Below, in pieces: positions 39,728 through 52,499 of a stretch of 64,000 nucleotides of DNA. The notes below the pieces were generated by a model. It was not told where the DNA came from. It made no database searches and was given only the letters and a program-made list of their open reading frames with translations. Numbering within the stretch: the stretch's first letter is position 1; each line of letters opens with the position of its first letter. The stretch covers positions 1 to 64,000 of the forward strand of contig DAHXOO010000006.1 of the NCBI GenBank assembly GCA_027364845.1, given 5' to 3'. Both the position numbers and the translations under genes were made by a program. The stretch comes from Pseudomonadota bacterium. Its GTDB lineage: Bacteria > Pseudomonadota > Gammaproteobacteria > Acidiferrobacterales > UBA6901.

Positions 39728-41467
39728 ATGACTGATTTTTCTTCCAACAAGAGAGATACTGACGCACGCTCCGCTCCGGATCAGGATGCGGCGTTTTATC
39801 TTGGTCTCATGCGCGCCTATCTCGACAGCGCCAATGATGGGATCTTCGTCTTGTGCGATGAGCAAAAATTTCTTATCGCCAACCGAACCATGGCCGAATG
39901 GCTCGGCGAGCAAGAGGAAACATTGACGGCACATAACCGTCGCGTATCCATTTCGGAATTCTTGGGCCCCGATTCCTCCCAGAGACTTTTCGCTGTTCGT
40001 TTCCAGGAAGCACTTTCCGGAACGGTGGTACGCTTTGAATGCCCTATTCACCCTCCCAAAGGCCACCCACGCTGGGTCGAAATCAGCATGAATCGGGTTG
40101 ACGTCGGCAATGGGGATATGGTGATCGCCGTGGTACGCGATGTAACCGAACAGAAGATGGTCCAACTGCGTCTCGAGCAACAGGCTTTGCGCGACGACCT
40201 CACGGGTCTGCTGAATCGCCGCGGCTTTATGTGCTGCCTTGAGAAACTGACGCAAACGTCCGCCCACGACCAGCACCATCATGCGCTGCTATGCCTGGAT
40301 CTCGATCAATTCAAATTGATAAATGACACTTGCGGGCATTCCGCGGGCGATGCACTGTTGCAACAAACAGCGATCCTGCTCAAAAACACTGTGCGTGAGA
40401 ACGACACGGTATGTCGGCTCGGCGGAGACGAATTTGCCGTTCTGCTCAGTGATTGCAGCTCGTCGAAGGCCATGGAAATCTCACAGCTTATTCAGCGGTC
40501 ATTTGCTAACTTCCGGTTTGCATGGCAAGACCGCACATTTGATTTGGCTGCCAGTATTGGTGTAGCCGAGTTTGGCGAAACTGCGCAAGACAGTCTGTCG
40601 GTGCTCATGCAGGCGGACGCCGCATGCTACGCTGCAAAGGAAAGTGGCCGCAATCAGGTAGCGCGCTATACAAAGAGCGACAAATTCACAAAAATGCATT
40701 CCGATATGGACTGGGTCTCAAGAATAACCCAGTCGCTCGACCAGAATCACTTTCGTCTGTATTTCCAAAAAATCGTTCCCACCAAAGAGACGATTCAAGG
40801 CAAGACCCACCACGAGATTCTACTGCGCATGGTGGATGCTGCGGGGCAAGTTATGGTACCGGAAAAGTTCATGAAAGCGGCCATCAAATACAACATGATG
40901 ACGGTTATTGATCGCTGGGTTATTCGGAACGTTTTCGCGAAAATGGGGCCACGCTGGAGAAAGTTAGCACAACGCCATGCGATTACGGAATTCACCGCTA
41001 TTAACCTTTCCGGTGCAAGTCTCAACGATGACTCGTTCTTTGATTTTTTGAAGGATCAGATCCGCGAGCACGAGGTGCCGTCACACGCAGTGTGTTTCGA
41101 GATCACGGAAAGCGTCGCTGTTAACGATTTAACACGCGTGGCCAGTGTCATGGCTGAACTCAAGAAGTTTGGCTTGCGCTTCGCGCTGGATGATTTTGGC
41201 AGCGGTGTGTCATCATTCTCGTACCTAAAGGCCCTGCCCATTGATTTCATAAAGATTGACGGAGGTCTGGTACGGGAAGTCGTGCAAGCCTCGCTGGACT
41301 ATCGCATCATCGAATCCATTGCGTATGTTGCCCATAAAATGGGCGTGAAGACAATTGCCGAGTACGTGGAAAATCAGCGGATACGCGACTGTTTAGCTAC
41401 AATCGGGATCGATTATGTGCAAGGCTACGCGATACATCACCCGGAGTCACTGGGCATTATCGTTTGA
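39728..41467 (+). CDS. PAS-GGDEF-EAL protein (diguanylate cyclase/phosphodiesterase)
   Basis: RLGGDEFAVLL; EAL features FEITESVAV, LDDFGSGVSSFSYLKALPIDFIKIDG, DYVQGYAIHHPE. Confidence 0.92.
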   Translation: MTDFSSNKRDTDARSAPDQDAAFYLGLMRAYLDSANDGIFVLCDEQKFLIANRTMAEWLGEQEETLTAHNRRVSISEFLGPDSSQRLFAVRFQEALSGTVVRFECPIHPPKGHPRWVEISMNRVDVGNGDMVIAVVRDVTEQKMVQLRLEQQALRDDLTGLLNRRGFMCCLEKLTQTSAHDQHHHALLCLDLDQFKLINDTCGHSAGDALLQQTAILLKNTVRENDTVCRLGGDEFAVLLSDCSSSKAMEISQLIQRSFANFRFAWQDRTFDLAASIGVAEFGETAQDSLSVLMQADAACYAAKESGRNQVARYTKSDKFTKMHSDMDWVSRITQSLDQNHFRLYFQKIVPTKETIQGKTHHEILLRMVDAAGQVMVPEKFMKAAIKYNMMTVIDRWVIRNVFAKMGPRWRKLAQRHAITEFTAINLSGASLNDDSFFDFLKDQIREHEVPSHAVCFEITESVAVNDLTRVASVMAELKKFGLRFALDDFGSGVSSFSYLKALPIDFIKIDGGLVREVVQASLDYRIIESIAYVAHKMGVKTIAEYVENQRIRDCLATIGIDYVQGYAIHHPESLGIIV

Positions 41468-41588
41468 AATCGTTGGATACTCCAACGAAACGATTCGCCA
41501 ATTTCCTGGTCCACCACGAGCAACGCACTACCGGTCCGGTTTCTTTGCCTTCACGCAGGACCTTGCCACACAAAGGCCACAGAACAGA

Positions 41589-43223
41589 TCACTCTGACTG
41601 CGCCTTCCGCAGCCGGCCAGATGCCCGCACCGACAGCTCTTCCTGTCTGCGTAGATATTCGTCATAGCTTCCGCCGAAATTCACAACGCTTTGCGGGGTC
41701 ATCTCAATAATGCGCGTTGCCAAGGACGAGACAAATTCACGATCATGGCTGACAAAAATCAACGTTCCGGAATATTTTTCCAGCGCAGTATTGAGCGACT
41801 CGATGGATTCCATGTCTAAATGGTTAGTGGGCTCATCCATTATCAACACATTGGGTTGCTGTAGCATCAGCTTGCCGAACAGCATACGTCCTTGCTCGCC
41901 GCCGGAGAGTGCCTTCGTCGATTTTTTGATGTCATCCTGCGAAAACAACAGCCGGCCCAAAACGGCACGAATCGCCTGCTCGTCGTCACTGGGGTTCTTC
42001 CATTGATTCATCCAGTCGAGAAGCGACATCTCCGCCGAGAAATCGGAGGCGCGGTCTTGCGCGTAGTAACCGAGGCTGGCGTTCTCTGACCACTTGATCG
42101 CTCCGCTCGCGGGGGTGAGCTCGCCGATCAGGGTACGCAAAAGGGTGGTCTTACCGATACCGTTCGGGCCGATCACGGCGACGCGCTCGCCGGCCTCGAC
42201 CGACAGGTTAAGCCCCTTAAACAGCGGCAACGTTCCATAGCCCTGACTCATCTTCGTCACTTCCAGCGCCAGACGATACAGCCGCTTGGATTGATCAAAA
42301 CGCAGAAACGGATTCTGCCGGCTCGATGGCTTGACTTCGGTCAGCTCGATTTTTTCGATCTGTCGTGCACGCGAGGTGGCTTGCTTGGCTTTGGAGGCAT
42401 TGGCGGAAAAACGGCTTACGAAGGTCTGAAGCTCCGCGATCTGGGCTTTCTTCTTAGTGTTCTCCGACAACAACTGATTGCGCGCCTGGGTAGCGGCGGT
42501 CATGTATTCATCGTAGTTCCCCGGATAAATGCGCAACTCTCCGTAATCCAGGTCGGCCATATGTGTACATACGCCGTTCAGAAAACGCCGGTCGTGAGAA
42601 ATAATGATCATGGTGCTGGCACGCGCATTGAGCAAGTCTTCCAGCCAGCCGATGGCATTGATGTCGAGATGGTTGGTGGGTTCGTCCAGCAGCAGTATGT
42701 CCGGATCTGCAAACAGGGCCTGTGCCAACAAAACGCGCAACTTCCAGCCTGGCGCCACCGCACTCATCAGGCCGGTGTGCTGTTCCAGTGGGATGCCGAC
42801 GCCAAGCAACAATTCGCTTGCGCGTGCTTCAGCGGTGTAGCCGTCGAGCTCAGCGAACTTGTGCTCGAGATCGGCTATCTTCATGCCGTCCTTCTCGTCC
42901 ATCTCAGCGAGGCCATAGAGGCGGTCACGCTCCTGCTTCACGGACCACAATTCGGCATGACCCATAATCACCGTGTCGAGTACGGTGTACCCTTCGAAAG
43001 CGAACTGATCCTGACGCAGCTTACCGAGACGCTCATTGGCATCGACCGCAACGTTGCCTGAGGTCGGCTCCAGATCGCCGCCGAGAATTTTCATCAGTGT
43101 CGACTTACCGCAGCCATTGGCGCCGATCAAGCCGTAGCGGTTGCCGTTTAAGAATTTGACTGAGATGTTTTCGAACAGGGGCTTGGCCCCGAACTGCATC
43201 GTAATGTTGGCGGTGGTAATCAC
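41589..43223 (-). CDS. ABC-F family ATPase (YbiT-like)
   Basis: Two ABC domains: [17 protein letters not shown] and [56 protein letters not shown]. Confidence 0.93.
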   Translation of the reverse strand: MITTANITMQFGAKPLFENISVKFLNGNRYGLIGANGCGKSTLMKILGGDLEPTSGNVAVDANERLGKLRQDQFAFEGYTVLDTVIMGHAELWSVKQERDRLYGLAEMDEKDGMKIADLEHKFAELDGYTAEARASELLLGVGIPLEQHTGLMSAVAPGWKLRVLLAQALFADPDILLLDEPTNHLDINAIGWLEDLLNARASTMIIISHDRRFLNGVCTHMADLDYGELRIYPGNYDEYMTAATQARNQLLSENTKKKAQIAELQTFVSRFSANASKAKQATSRARQIEKIELTEVKPSSRQNPFLRFDQSKRLYRLALEVTKMSQGYGTLPLFKGLNLSVEAGERVAVIGPNGIGKTTLLRTLIGELTPASGAIKWSENASLGYYAQDRASDFSAEMSLLDWMNQWKNPSDDEQAIRAVLGRLLFSQDDIKKSTKALSGGEQGRMLFGKLMLQQPNVLIMDEPTNHLDMESIESLNTALEKYSGTLIFVSHDREFVSSLATRIIEMTPQSVVNFGGSYDEYLRRQEELSVRASGRLRKAQSE

Positions 43224-43598
43224 AGCGATGTTCCAGTAAAAAGTCGTCTTTTATGGACTGTCTTGGCCACGAAGGCGTCGTTCAGGTCTTCACGCAATAT
43301 GCTCATACATACCCCGCCATAAAATGCTCACCTTTCTGAGACGATGCGCAATTTTTAATAGCGGTTCCATGTCATAATCTGCCTCTCGCGTGTCAGGACA
43401 GACTCGGAATTCTCATGCCCGGCGCAATAAGAGATTGCCGCACCGACGTTGCATGACGTGGATGAGACCCTCTATCAGACCGAGCTTACGCTGCTCAGCT
43501 CATTTCCTGACAAAGGTTCAAACTCGTCGATTCCCTAAATTGCTGCCACCTTCAAATAAGCCTGTATCTCGCGCATGGCGCGAGTGGTCAGGCTCATT

Positions 43599-45062
43599 TC
43601 ACCCAGTCCTTTTGCTCAGCGCCACACGGGGACGTCGCGATTGCTGGTGCGTCCTATTGTGCGAATTAGGTACGGTAGCGTGGCGACTCGCACCTTCCGG
43701 CGCGCGCCAGTTGCCATCCACCTCTGCACGCTGCACCTGGCCATTCGTGTGGTGCCCCGCCGCAGATCGGGCAGACGGCTGCGAAGGTGAACGTTGCCCG
43801 CCGCCACGAACTTGCGACCGGGTCGGTGGCCGCTGATCGCGGCGATGATCGCCACCTTGGCGCGAGGCAGCCGGCCTGTCGCTGCCGCCCTGGCCACGCC
43901 CGCGACTGATCGGCTCCGCCTTGATCGACAGGTTCGGCTCGAAGCCTGGAATCACAACCTTCGGGATGTCGCGTTTGAGAAGACGCTCGATATCACGCAG
44001 GAAACCGCGCTCGTCGATGCACACTAGCGAGACCGCCTGGCCTTCCTTGCCGGCGCGCCCGGTACGCCCGATGCGATGCACATAGTCCTCTGGCACATTC
44101 GGCAGCTCGTAGTTCACCACGTGCGGCAGTTGGTCAATATCAAGCCCACGCGCGGCGATGTCGGTTGCCACCAACACCTGCACCCCACCTTTCTTGAAAT
44201 CCGCCAAAGCTTTGGTGCGCGCACTCTGGCTCTTGTTGCCGTGGATCGCAGAGGAGCTGATTCCGTCCTCCTCCAGTTGATCGGCCAAGCGATTGGCGCC
44301 GTGCTTGGTGCGGGTAAACACAAGCACTTGCTTCCAGCCTTGCGATTGGATGAGGTGTGCCAGCAGCTCACGCTTGCGAATGCGATCCACCGGATGGCTT
44401 ACCTGCGAAACGAGTTCAGCGGCGATGCTCTCGCGCGCCACTTCGATCAGCACCGGCGCATTCAGCATACTGTCGGCGAGCTGCTTGATCTCGGCAGCAA
44501 AGGTGGCGGAGAACAGCAGGTTCTGACGCTTGCGCGGCAACAGTGCGATAATCTTACGGATATCTCGGATGAAGCCCATATCGAGCATGCGGTCAGCTTC
44601 GTCCAGCACCAGGATCTCGACCTTGGAGAGATCCACGGTCCTCTGGCCGACGTGGTCGAGCAACCGCCCCGGTGTCGCGACCAGTATATCCACGCCGCGG
44701 CGCAGCATATCAATTTGGGGACGGATACCAACACCGCCGAAGATCACGGTGGACTTCAGTGGCACATGTCTGCCGTAGATGCGCACGCTCTCTTCCACTT
44801 GGGCGGCAAGCTCACGTGTTGGGGTCAGAATCAGCGCCCGGATCGCGCGGCGCGCACCTGGCTGCTGGCAATTGAGGCGTTGCAGCAGCGGCAGCGCGAA
44901 ACCGGCGGTCTTACCGGTGCCGGTCTGCGCGCCAGCAAGAATATCGCGTCCCTCGAGAATGACAGGAATCGCCTGCATCTGAATGGGGGTAGCCTGAGTA
45001 TAGCCCTTTTCGGAAACAGCACGGAGTAATTCGGCCGAAAGGCCGAGAGTTGAAAATGACAT
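43599..45062 (-). CDS. rhlE: DEAD-box RNA helicase RhlE
   Basis: [42 protein letters not shown]; basic Arg/Gly-rich tail. Confidence 0.93.
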   Translation of the reverse strand: MSFSTLGLSAELLRAVSEKGYTQATPIQMQAIPVILEGRDILAGAQTGTGKTAGFALPLLQRLNCQQPGARRAIRALILTPTRELAAQVEESVRIYGRHVPLKSTVIFGGVGIRPQIDMLRRGVDILVATPGRLLDHVGQRTVDLSKVEILVLDEADRMLDMGFIRDIRKIIALLPRKRQNLLFSATFAAEIKQLADSMLNAPVLIEVARESIAAELVSQVSHPVDRIRKRELLAHLIQSQGWKQVLVFTRTKHGANRLADQLEEDGISSSAIHGNKSQSARTKALADFKKGGVQVLVATDIAARGLDIDQLPHVVNYELPNVPEDYVHRIGRTGRAGKEGQAVSLVCIDERGFLRDIERLLKRDIPKVVIPGFEPNLSIKAEPISRGRGQGGSDRPAASRQGGDHRRDQRPPTRSQVRGGGQRSPSQPSARSAAGHHTNGQVQRAEVDGNWRAPEGASRHATVPNSHNRTHQQSRRPRVALSKRTG

Positions 45063-45736
45063 AACTATTGGTTGCTCCTGGTGGGCCTACCCAAAATATC
45101 GGGCCGATCTAGGCGCTACCTATATTTCGTTGAAATTATTCGAGGTAAGCCAGGATGGATGACCGCGAAGGGATCGGTGCAGACCGGGATCCACCGATGA
45201 CCGCATTGTAGCAGAGATTGCAGGAAAACGGGTAAATCTGATGTCTAGCTCGTAATACGGGGCTCCGCAGCTCGAAGTACTCATCAGGAAAGACACCGGG
45301 CGCCCTGACGGCGGGGCATGAAAAACGACTGCGGAGGTATGGCACGCTACAAGTTCGGTGATCATCGCTTGCAGGCGCACAAGCGTGTTTGACCCGCCCT
45401 TGCGGCGGCGGCAGCTGATAAGAACCGGCAAGATTGACCGACGACTGTAAATACGATGGCTCCACGTCCAGCGCTTTGACTTTCCCGGGCAGGACGGCAA
45501 GTCGATGTCTACCGGCCGAATCTTGATCAGTGCCACGCCTGCAACCACCTGATGCCAACGCCTGCCGGACAGAAGCAAGTCAGACGCCGTGTGAGGATAG
45601 CAAGTGGTTTATCCAGGAGAGGTCTCCACTAGTTATCATCGGGAGGAGGAAGATGGCTGTCCATCATAGTGAGTCACGAGTGGCGCACCATCGGACCTGC
45701 CCGCTCCCTTCACGCCGAAGGCGGCTGTGCAGCAAC

Positions 45737-46333
45737 CTAGATTTTGCGTGATAGACGCTTATGCAGCGGGCTGCTGCGCGGGAAGTGCGCCAGCAGAAAT
45801 TCCATTTGATCGGCCAGCACGCGTCTGCCCTGCAGATACACGTATTCGGCATGGGTAGGAGTGAACGGTACGGCAATGAGCGTCATTCCGGCAGCCTCAG
45901 GCGTTGCGCCGGCTTTGTGGTTGTTGCAGCGCTTGCAGGCCGTCACGACATTCATCCAAGTATCTGTTCCACCCTTGCTGAGGGGAGTGATATGGTCACG
46001 CGAAAGATCATGCGCAGGGAACCGTGTCCCACAGTACATGCACAAGTGCGCATCGCGGGCAAACAGCGCTGGATTGCTAAGCGGAGGAACGTAGTGCTCG
46101 CGCGCCTTGATAAAAGCGTGGTCCCCGACAGTCGCGATGATTGAATTGACTTCAATGACACTGCGCAGGCCGCTGATGGCGTTATATCCGCCGCGAATCC
46201 GGTACAGCGGCACACCACAGCTGTAGGCCACCTGCCCCAGATGGTAAACGCGGACCGCATCCTGAAAATCTATCCATTCGAGCGGCATGCCCGCCACGTC
46301 GGTACGCAAAACTTGCTGACTCAGTGGGTGCAC
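45737..46333 (-). CDS. HNH endonuclease
   Basis: CMYCGTRFPAHDLSRDHITPLSKGGTDTWMNVVTACKRCNNHKAG. Confidence 0.9.
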   Translation of the reverse strand: MHPLSQQVLRTDVAGMPLEWIDFQDAVRVYHLGQVAYSCGVPLYRIRGGYNAISGLRSVIEVNSIIATVGDHAFIKAREHYVPPLSNPALFARDAHLCMYCGTRFPAHDLSRDHITPLSKGGTDTWMNVVTACKRCNNHKAGATPEAAGMTLIAVPFTPTHAEYVYLQGRRVLADQMEFLLAHFPRSSPLHKRLSRKI

Positions 46334-46647
46334 AACTGACCCTTTCCGTATGCCTCAGTGTTTGTTCACTATTTATCGCAAAAAACAAGCTACGTATACA
46401 TATTCCATGACTTTTTGCGCGCTGTATTTATACGACAACACCGCATCATTGTCCATTTTCCGGGTAGGTTCCGGGCAGGTACATAGGAGCATGTCAATCT
46501 TCTGCCGCTCGCGGCGCCGCTTCGCTGGCCGTACGGCCAGGCCCGTCATGGGACTGGGAGCTACAACATTTGTGCATGCCGGCGGCGACGGCTAGACTGA
46601 TTCGATTGCCCAAACCGGGCCGACAGTAGGCATAACCGGGTGGAACC

Positions 46648-47208
46648 ATGCAATTGCGACAGGAGCTGGTCGAACATTACCGCTGGTTGCGTCAGTACGG
46701 AATTAATGATTCCCACAGCGGCAACGCCTCAGTACGCGTCGCGGAACGCATCTGGATTACGCCGACGGGCGCCTGCGCTGACACTCTTACCGCCGAAGAT
46801 TTGGTTGAATGCCATCTGGACGGTCGCATCGGAGACGGTGCCTCGCAGGATGCGGTACTTCACTTGGCGGTATACCGTGCCAATCCCGAAGCAGCCGCAG
46901 TGCTGCATAGTCACGGACCGCACACGGTCGCTCTCACTCTTGATGGCAATGACTTCGAGCCGCCGGATTTCGAGGGGCAGCTGTATTTCCCGCGCGTACC
47001 CGTCATTCACATACCCTACGACCGGTACTTTGCGGACGCCCCGTCGCACGTTTCCGCTACGCTTTCCCGGCACTCGGTCACGGTAGTGCGCGGCCACGGC
47101 GTGTACGCCTGCGCGGCGAGTCTTAACCTCGCCTACAAATGGACATGCTCTCTGGAGCAATCGGCGAAAACCGCTTTTATCGCTCGCGTTCTTGCTCGCC
47201 CGACCTGA
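46648..47208 (+). CDS. Class II aldolase/adducin family protein
   Basis: NASVRVAERIWITPTGACADTLTAEDLVECHLDG; AAAVLHSHGPHTVAL; VVRGHGVYACAASLNLAYKWTCSLEQSAK. Confidence 0.88.
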   Translation: MQLRQELVEHYRWLRQYGINDSHSGNASVRVAERIWITPTGACADTLTAEDLVECHLDGRIGDGASQDAVLHLAVYRANPEAAAVLHSHGPHTVALTLDGNDFEPPDFEGQLYFPRVPVIHIPYDRYFADAPSHVSATLSRHSVTVVRGHGVYACAASLNLAYKWTCSLEQSAKTAFIARVLARPT

Positions 47209-47252
47209 CCGATCGGGCGATACAGCTTCTGCGCATACCCCAAAACCAAAAA

Positions 47253-47271
47253 GCCCGACGTTACGCCGGGC
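47253..47271 (-). terminator. Intrinsic terminator of rpmB-rpmG
   Basis: Minus strand GCCCGGCG-TAA-CGTCGGGC followed by TTTTTGGTTTT. Confidence 0.8.
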
Positions 47272-47301
47272 CCTTGGTCATACGCCGCGACGTGAAGCCA
47301 A

Positions 47302-47469
47302 CTACTTGATCTTGGCTTCCTTGTAGACAACGTGCTTGCGCACCACGGGATCGTACTTCTTCATCTCGATCTTATCCGGGGTCGTGCGCTTGTTCTTGGT
47401 GGTCGTATAGTAGTGGCCAGTGTCAGCAGTCGACACCAGCTTAATCTTTTCACGTACCGCTTTGGCCAT
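47302..47469 (-). CDS. rpmG: 50S ribosomal protein L33
   Basis: 55 aa, below ORF-track cutoff: [55 protein letters not shown]. Confidence 0.96.
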   Translation of the reverse strand: MAKAVREKIKLVSTADTGHYYTTTKNKRTTPDKIEMKKYDPVVRKHVVYKEAKIK

Positions 47470-47480
47470 GACCCTACCTC

Positions 47481-47717
47481 CTAGATCTTATCGCCGCGCG
47501 CGCGGATGTCCGCCAACACGCTGTCGATGCCGTTCTTATCCAGGGTGCGCAACCCTTTCGTTGACAGCCTCAGACTCACCCAACGCTTCTCACTCTCCAC
47601 CCATAGACGGCGGTAGTGCAGATTCGGCAGGAAACGACGTTTGGTCTTGTTGTTGGCATGGGACACGTTATTGCCCCTCATCGGGCGCTTTCCGGTGACC
47701 TGGCAGACTTTCGGCAT
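47481..47717 (-). CDS. rpmB: 50S ribosomal protein L28
   Basis: [65 protein letters not shown]. Confidence 0.96.
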   Translation of the reverse strand: MPKVCQVTGKRPMRGNNVSHANNKTKRRFLPNLHYRRLWVESEKRWVSLRLSTKGLRTLDKNGIDSVLADIRARGDKI

Positions 47718-47984
47718 GACTGGATTCTCCATACACATCCCGCATGGCGGGAAGGGCCCGACTTTATACCAGATTCCGACGCGCGCGGGTAGTCCCTGGA
47801 CACTTCTGGGCAGTGCTACCCCGTTACTATGTTCCTGCCGCCAGGGTTCCTGGCTGAAAGTCTGCGGGTTCACACCGTACCTCGGCTCTCGGTGTATGAT
47901 TTTCAGACTGGCAGTCCACATCCTGCCCTGGGCTCGTTCGGATCGAATCCTGCACTGCCGGCAGCAGAGCGGCAGCTACCTGCG

Positions 47985-48659
47985 TTACAACAGGCCCCGA
48001 TCGCAAAACGACACCACTTCGCGATCACCGATTACCAGGTGATCCAGCACACGGATATCCACCAGGGAAAGCGCTTCCTTGAGCCGCTGGGTAAGCACTT
48101 CGTCTGCGCGACTGGGGTCAGCCACACCCGAGGGATGGTTATGCGCGAAAATCACCGCAGCAGCATTGTGGGCAAGCGCTCGCCTCACGACTTCGCGCGG
48201 GTAGACCGCAGTGCCGTTAAGGGTGCCCTTGAACAACTCCTCGAATGCCAGCACCCGGTGACGATTGTCGAGGTACAGGCACCCGAAAACCTCATACGGC
48301 CGATCACGCAGGCACGCGCGCAGGTAGCTTTGAGTGTCTTGCGACGATGTCAGGGCGGTACCTCGGTGTAGCTCTTGCTCGAGGTGGCGCCGCCCCATCT
48401 CCACCGCCGCCTGCAGCTGCGCATACTTCGCATCACCCAGCCCGGGCGCGGCACAGACCTCCCCACGCTGGGCTGCGAGCAATTCCCTCAGTCCGCCGAA
48501 GCGCGAGAGAAGCTCGCGCGCCAGATCCACCGCGGTCTTACCCGGAATACCCGTGCGCAGAAAGATCGCCAACAACTCGGCATCCGACAGAACTCTCGGC
48601 CCATCTTTAAGCAGTTTCTCGCGCGGCCGCTCGTTGACCGGCCATTCACTGATCGTCAT
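47985..48659 (-). CDS. radC: RadC family JAB/MPN-domain protein
   Basis: [63 protein letters not shown] motif. Confidence 0.95.
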   Translation of the reverse strand: MTISEWPVNERPREKLLKDGPRVLSDAELLAIFLRTGIPGKTAVDLARELLSRFGGLRELLAAQRGEVCAAPGLGDAKYAQLQAAVEMGRRHLEQELHRGTALTSSQDTQSYLRACLRDRPYEVFGCLYLDNRHRVLAFEELFKGTLNGTAVYPREVVRRALAHNAAAVIFAHNHPSGVADPSRADEVLTQRLKEALSLVDIRVLDHLVIGDREVVSFCDRGLL

Positions 48660-48813
48660 ACCTCACCTCCATTGTGTGGTTATGCGCCTAAACCCGGCGA
48701 AGCCATTCCTCAGGTATCCCAGTCCATCGCATCCGGCGAACAGGACCAGGGAACTGGCCTCGGAGGGCCACTATGTATTTGCCGAGCCGCTCCAAGTACA
48801 CTTTAATCCCATT

Positions 48814-50049
48814 ATGGTTTCACTGACAAATAAGCGCATTTTGCTGGGCGTTACGGGCAGCATCGCGGCATACAAAAGCGCCGAGACCGTTCGGCGTCTG
48901 CGCGAAGCAGGCGCCGAGGTGCGCGTGGTGATGACCCGGGCGGCAACCGAGTTCATCACGGCCCTTACCATGCAGGCAGTAAGCGGCCATCCGGTGCGCC
49001 AGCATTTGCTGGATGAGCAGGCTGAATCCGGCATGGGCCATATCGAGCTCGCTCGCTGGGCAGATGCGGTGCTGGTGGCGCCGGCCAGCGCCAATTTCAT
49101 GGCCAAGGTGGCCCAGGGTCGCGCCGACGATCTGCTCAGCACGCTGTGTCTTGCGAGCGGCGCCCCGCTGGCCGTGGCGCCGGCAATGAACCGGCAGATG
49201 TGGGACAACCCGTTAACTCAGTCCAACGTGGCAACGCTTCAGAAAAACGGGGTCAGGATCTTCGGCCCCGATAGCGGTACCCAGGCGTGCGGCGAGACCG
49301 GCGCCGGGCGAATGATCGAGCCGAATGATCTTGTCACCATGACCGCCGCCATGTTCGAAACCGGGGAACTCGTCGGCCTCAATGTTCTCGTGACTGCAGG
49401 GCCCACATGGGAACCGATCGACCCGGTGCGCATGATCACCAACCGCAGCTCCGGGAAAATGGGCTACGCCGTGGCCACGGCAGCCATGGAAGCGGGGGCA
49501 CGCGTCACGCTGGTGTCCGGCCCAACCGCACTCGCGTCGCCCGAACGGGTGGAGTGCATCCGAGTAACAACGGCGCGGGAGATGTTCGATGCGGTGCAGG
49601 CGCGGGTGGCGACTGCCCATGTTTTCGTCGGCGCGGCCGCCGTTGCCGACTACCGGCCTGCGCAGACGGCTGTGGATAAGATCAAGAAAACCGCCGATAC
49701 CCTCGATCTCGTACTGATTCGCAATCCCGACATCCTCGCCAGCGTTTCGGCGCACACACCGGCGCCATTCGTGGTCGGCTTCGCCGCCGAGACCGGAGAT
49801 CTGGAACGCAATGCGGTCGCGAAACTGCGGGCGAAGCGCGTTGATCTGATCGCCGCCAATCTCGTCGGCCAGCCGGGCAGCGGATTCGAAGCGGACGACA
49901 ACCACCTTATACTTGTCGATGCCGCAGGAACGGTCGAACTGCCGCTTCTTTCCAAGGCAAAGGCCGCACGCGAACTGATCCACCATATCGCCGTCAGATA
50001 CCATGCAAAAAATCCAGCTGAAAATCCTCGACTCGCGCATCGGCAGTGA
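48814..50049 (+). CDS. coaBC: Bifunctional phosphopantothenoylcysteine decarboxylase/phosphopantothenate-cysteine ligase
   Basis: [64 protein letters not shown]. Confidence 0.96.
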   Translation: MVSLTNKRILLGVTGSIAAYKSAETVRRLREAGAEVRVVMTRAATEFITALTMQAVSGHPVRQHLLDEQAESGMGHIELARWADAVLVAPASANFMAKVAQGRADDLLSTLCLASGAPLAVAPAMNRQMWDNPLTQSNVATLQKNGVRIFGPDSGTQACGETGAGRMIEPNDLVTMTAAMFETGELVGLNVLVTAGPTWEPIDPVRMITNRSSGKMGYAVATAAMEAGARVTLVSGPTALASPERVECIRVTTAREMFDAVQARVATAHVFVGAAAVADYRPAQTAVDKIKKTADTLDLVLIRNPDILASVSAHTPAPFVVGFAAETGDLERNAVAKLRAKRVDLIAANLVGQPGSGFEADDNHLILVDAAGTVELPLLSKAKAARELIHHIAVRYHAKNPAENPRLAHRQ

Positions 50050-50458
50050 ATTCCCGATGCCGCGTTACGCCACTGACGGTTCCGCCGGCGTCGACCTGTG
50101 CGCCTGCATCGATGAACATCTGCGCATCGAGCCCGGCGAAACCCATCTGATTCCGACCGGGATCGCCATTCACATTGGCGAGCAGCACCTGGCCGCGATG
50201 CTGCTGCCGCGCTCCGGGCTTGGCCACAAACACGGTATTGTGCTCGGCAACCTGGTCGGACTCATCGATTCCGACTATCAAGGTCAAATACTCGTTTCCT
50301 GCTGGAACCGAGGCCACGCACATTTCGTAATCGAACCCGGCGACCGGATCGCACAAATGGTGTTCGTGCCAGTGGTACAGGCTGAATTCCAGGTGGTGGA
50401 GGAGTTCGAGGAAAGCCACCGCGGCAGCGGCGGCTTCGGGCATTCGGGCCGCAAATAG
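50003..50458 (+). CDS. dut: dUTP diphosphatase
   Basis: [52 protein letters not shown]. Confidence 0.96.
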   Translation: MQKIQLKILDSRIGSEFPMPRYATDGSAGVDLCACIDEHLRIEPGETHLIPTGIAIHIGEQHLAAMLLPRSGLGHKHGIVLGNLVGLIDSDYQGQILVSCWNRGHAHFVIEPGDRIAQMVFVPVVQAEFQVVEEFEESHRGSGGFGHSGRK

Positions 50459-50802
50459 TCTCGAAACCGTCGCGATTTGGGCGCCACGCACTGCCATATA
50501 CAGACTTACCGGAGTGCGCGGAAAGCCCCAGCATTCACGCCGGGGATGGATAGCGCAGAGTCCGTAGGACTCCATTGCGAGTACCATGGATTCGATATCC
50601 GCAGACTCGTGTCTCCCACTCCCGACCGAAAAAGCGGCATACTGCGCCTGACGGCGAGCCCGGTGAAAAGCAGACCGGGCACGCTGGAAGCAGGCGCAAC
50701 GAACCCGAAATCGCAGCAGAGGTCGTCGGGCAGTGGCATAATTTAAACTTTCCGTACTAGATTAAGAGTTACGTCTCCAAACACATTCGAGAAAGATCAG
50801 CC

Positions 50803-52209
50803 ATGTCCAACCCCCGCCCAGCGGCCCCGCTGCTAAACGAACTTCCAGCAGAAATCTTCAAGGCTTACGACATTCGCGGCATCGTCGGCAAGACGCTTAC
50901 TCCCGCGATCACTGAACAGATCGGCCGGGCAATCGGCAGCGAGGCGCTTGCACGCGGCACGCATCGCATCGTGGTGGCGCGGGATGGCCGGCTGTCCGGT
51001 CCGGCGCTGGTGGAGGCGCTAGCGCGCGGCCTCACTGGTGCCGGATGCGAGGTCGTGGACATTGGCATGGTGCCGACGCCAGTTTTGTATTTCGCCACAC
51101 ATCACCTCGGGACACGCTCAGGCGTCATGGTGACCGGAAGCCACAATCCACCCGAGTACAACGGGCTTAAGATGGTTCTAGGGGGAGAAACGCTCTCAGG
51201 AGCGGCGATAAAGGATCTTCGTCGCCGATTGGTGGAAGGCGATCTCGCGTCCGGACAAGGCACGCTAAGCCGGGCGGATGTGCGCGAAGCATACCTCCAG
51301 CGCATCACCTCGGATGTCAAACTCGAACGCAAACTGCGCATCGTCATCGACTGTGGTAACGTGGTCGCAGGCGTACTTGCACCGGAGCTTGCGCGTCGCC
51401 TGGGATGCGAGGTACGGGAGCTTTACTGCAACGTCGATGGCCACTTCCCGCACCATCACCCCGACCCGAGCCAACCGAAGAACCTAGTCGATCTCATCAA
51501 CGCAGTGACCTGCAGCACAGTGGACGTAGGACTCGCCTTTGATGGCGATGGTGACCGGCTCGGAGTGGTATCACCGGACGGCTCAATCATATGGCCTGAC
51601 CGGCAAATGATCCTGTATGCACGCGACGTGCTTTCACGTCACCCGGGCGCAGAGATCATCTACGACGTCAAATCCTCGCGCACCCTTGAGACTTCCATCC
51701 GCGAGGCCGGCGGCCGGCCGCTGCTGTGGAAAACCGGACATTCCTTCATTAAGGCCAAGCTCCAGGAATCCGGCGCGCTGCTCGCAGGCGAAATGAGCGG
51801 CCACATTTTTTTCAAGGAGCGCTGGTACGGTTTCGACGATGGACTGTACGCCGGCGCGCGGCTGCTGGAGCTGCTGTCGCGTGACCCCCGGCCACCGGCA
51901 GAAATCTTCGGGTCTCTGCCCAACACCCTCAATACCCCAGAGCTGCACATCATGCTGAGCGAGGGCGAGCAGTACGCTGTCGTCAAAGAGCTCGTGGAAC
52001 GCGTACAGTTACCGGGCACACGATTGACCACACTCGACGGGCTGCGCGTGGACTACCCGGATGGCTTCGGCCTCGTGCGTGCCTCCAACACAACGCCGGT
52101 CCTGGTGTTGCGGTTCGAGGCCGACAACGCCACGGCGCTTGCGCGCATTCAGGACGACTTTCGCGCCTTGATCTGGCAGGTGCGGCCCGGGCTTTCACTG
52201 CCGTTCTAA
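50803..52209 (+). CDS. algC: Phosphomannomutase/phosphoglucomutase
   Basis: IFKAYDIRGIVGKTLTPA; VMVTGSHNPPEYNGLKMVL catalytic Ser loop; FDGDGDRLGVV metal site. Confidence 0.92.
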   Translation: MSNPRPAAPLLNELPAEIFKAYDIRGIVGKTLTPAITEQIGRAIGSEALARGTHRIVVARDGRLSGPALVEALARGLTGAGCEVVDIGMVPTPVLYFATHHLGTRSGVMVTGSHNPPEYNGLKMVLGGETLSGAAIKDLRRRLVEGDLASGQGTLSRADVREAYLQRITSDVKLERKLRIVIDCGNVVAGVLAPELARRLGCEVRELYCNVDGHFPHHHPDPSQPKNLVDLINAVTCSTVDVGLAFDGDGDRLGVVSPDGSIIWPDRQMILYARDVLSRHPGAEIIYDVKSSRTLETSIREAGGRPLLWKTGHSFIKAKLQESGALLAGEMSGHIFFKERWYGFDDGLYAGARLLELLSRDPRPPAEIFGSLPNTLNTPELHIMLSEGEQYAVVKELVERVQLPGTRLTTLDGLRVDYPDGFGLVRASNTTPVLVLRFEADNATALARIQDDFRALIWQVRPGLSLPF

Positions 52210-52499
52210 TCTGCACCACGGTATCGGTTCGCTCCTCCTCCCGGGGCTGCAGACCGGCAGCGAGAGAGGAAACCAAGCGGGAACCGCAGCGGTGCAACCT
52301 GGCCAAAGTGACGCCTGACGGCACGACCAGCCATCTCCTGTGAGCCACCTCCGGTCGCGTTTCCCCAGAGTATCCGCGCCATCCAACCCGGAACAGTCTT
52401 GCAAAGTCGCCTGGCTCAACTAGGGTTAATCAACCGCCTCAGTGGCATCCCGCAGGCACCGGCGGCCGATCTTCCACTCAAGAAAAAGGAGCTCTTTAC

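Noticed and set aside
44076-45029. 317-aa plus-strand ORF
   Set aside because: Antisense to rhlE
49213-50040. 275-aa minus-strand ORF
   Set aside because: Antisense to coaBC
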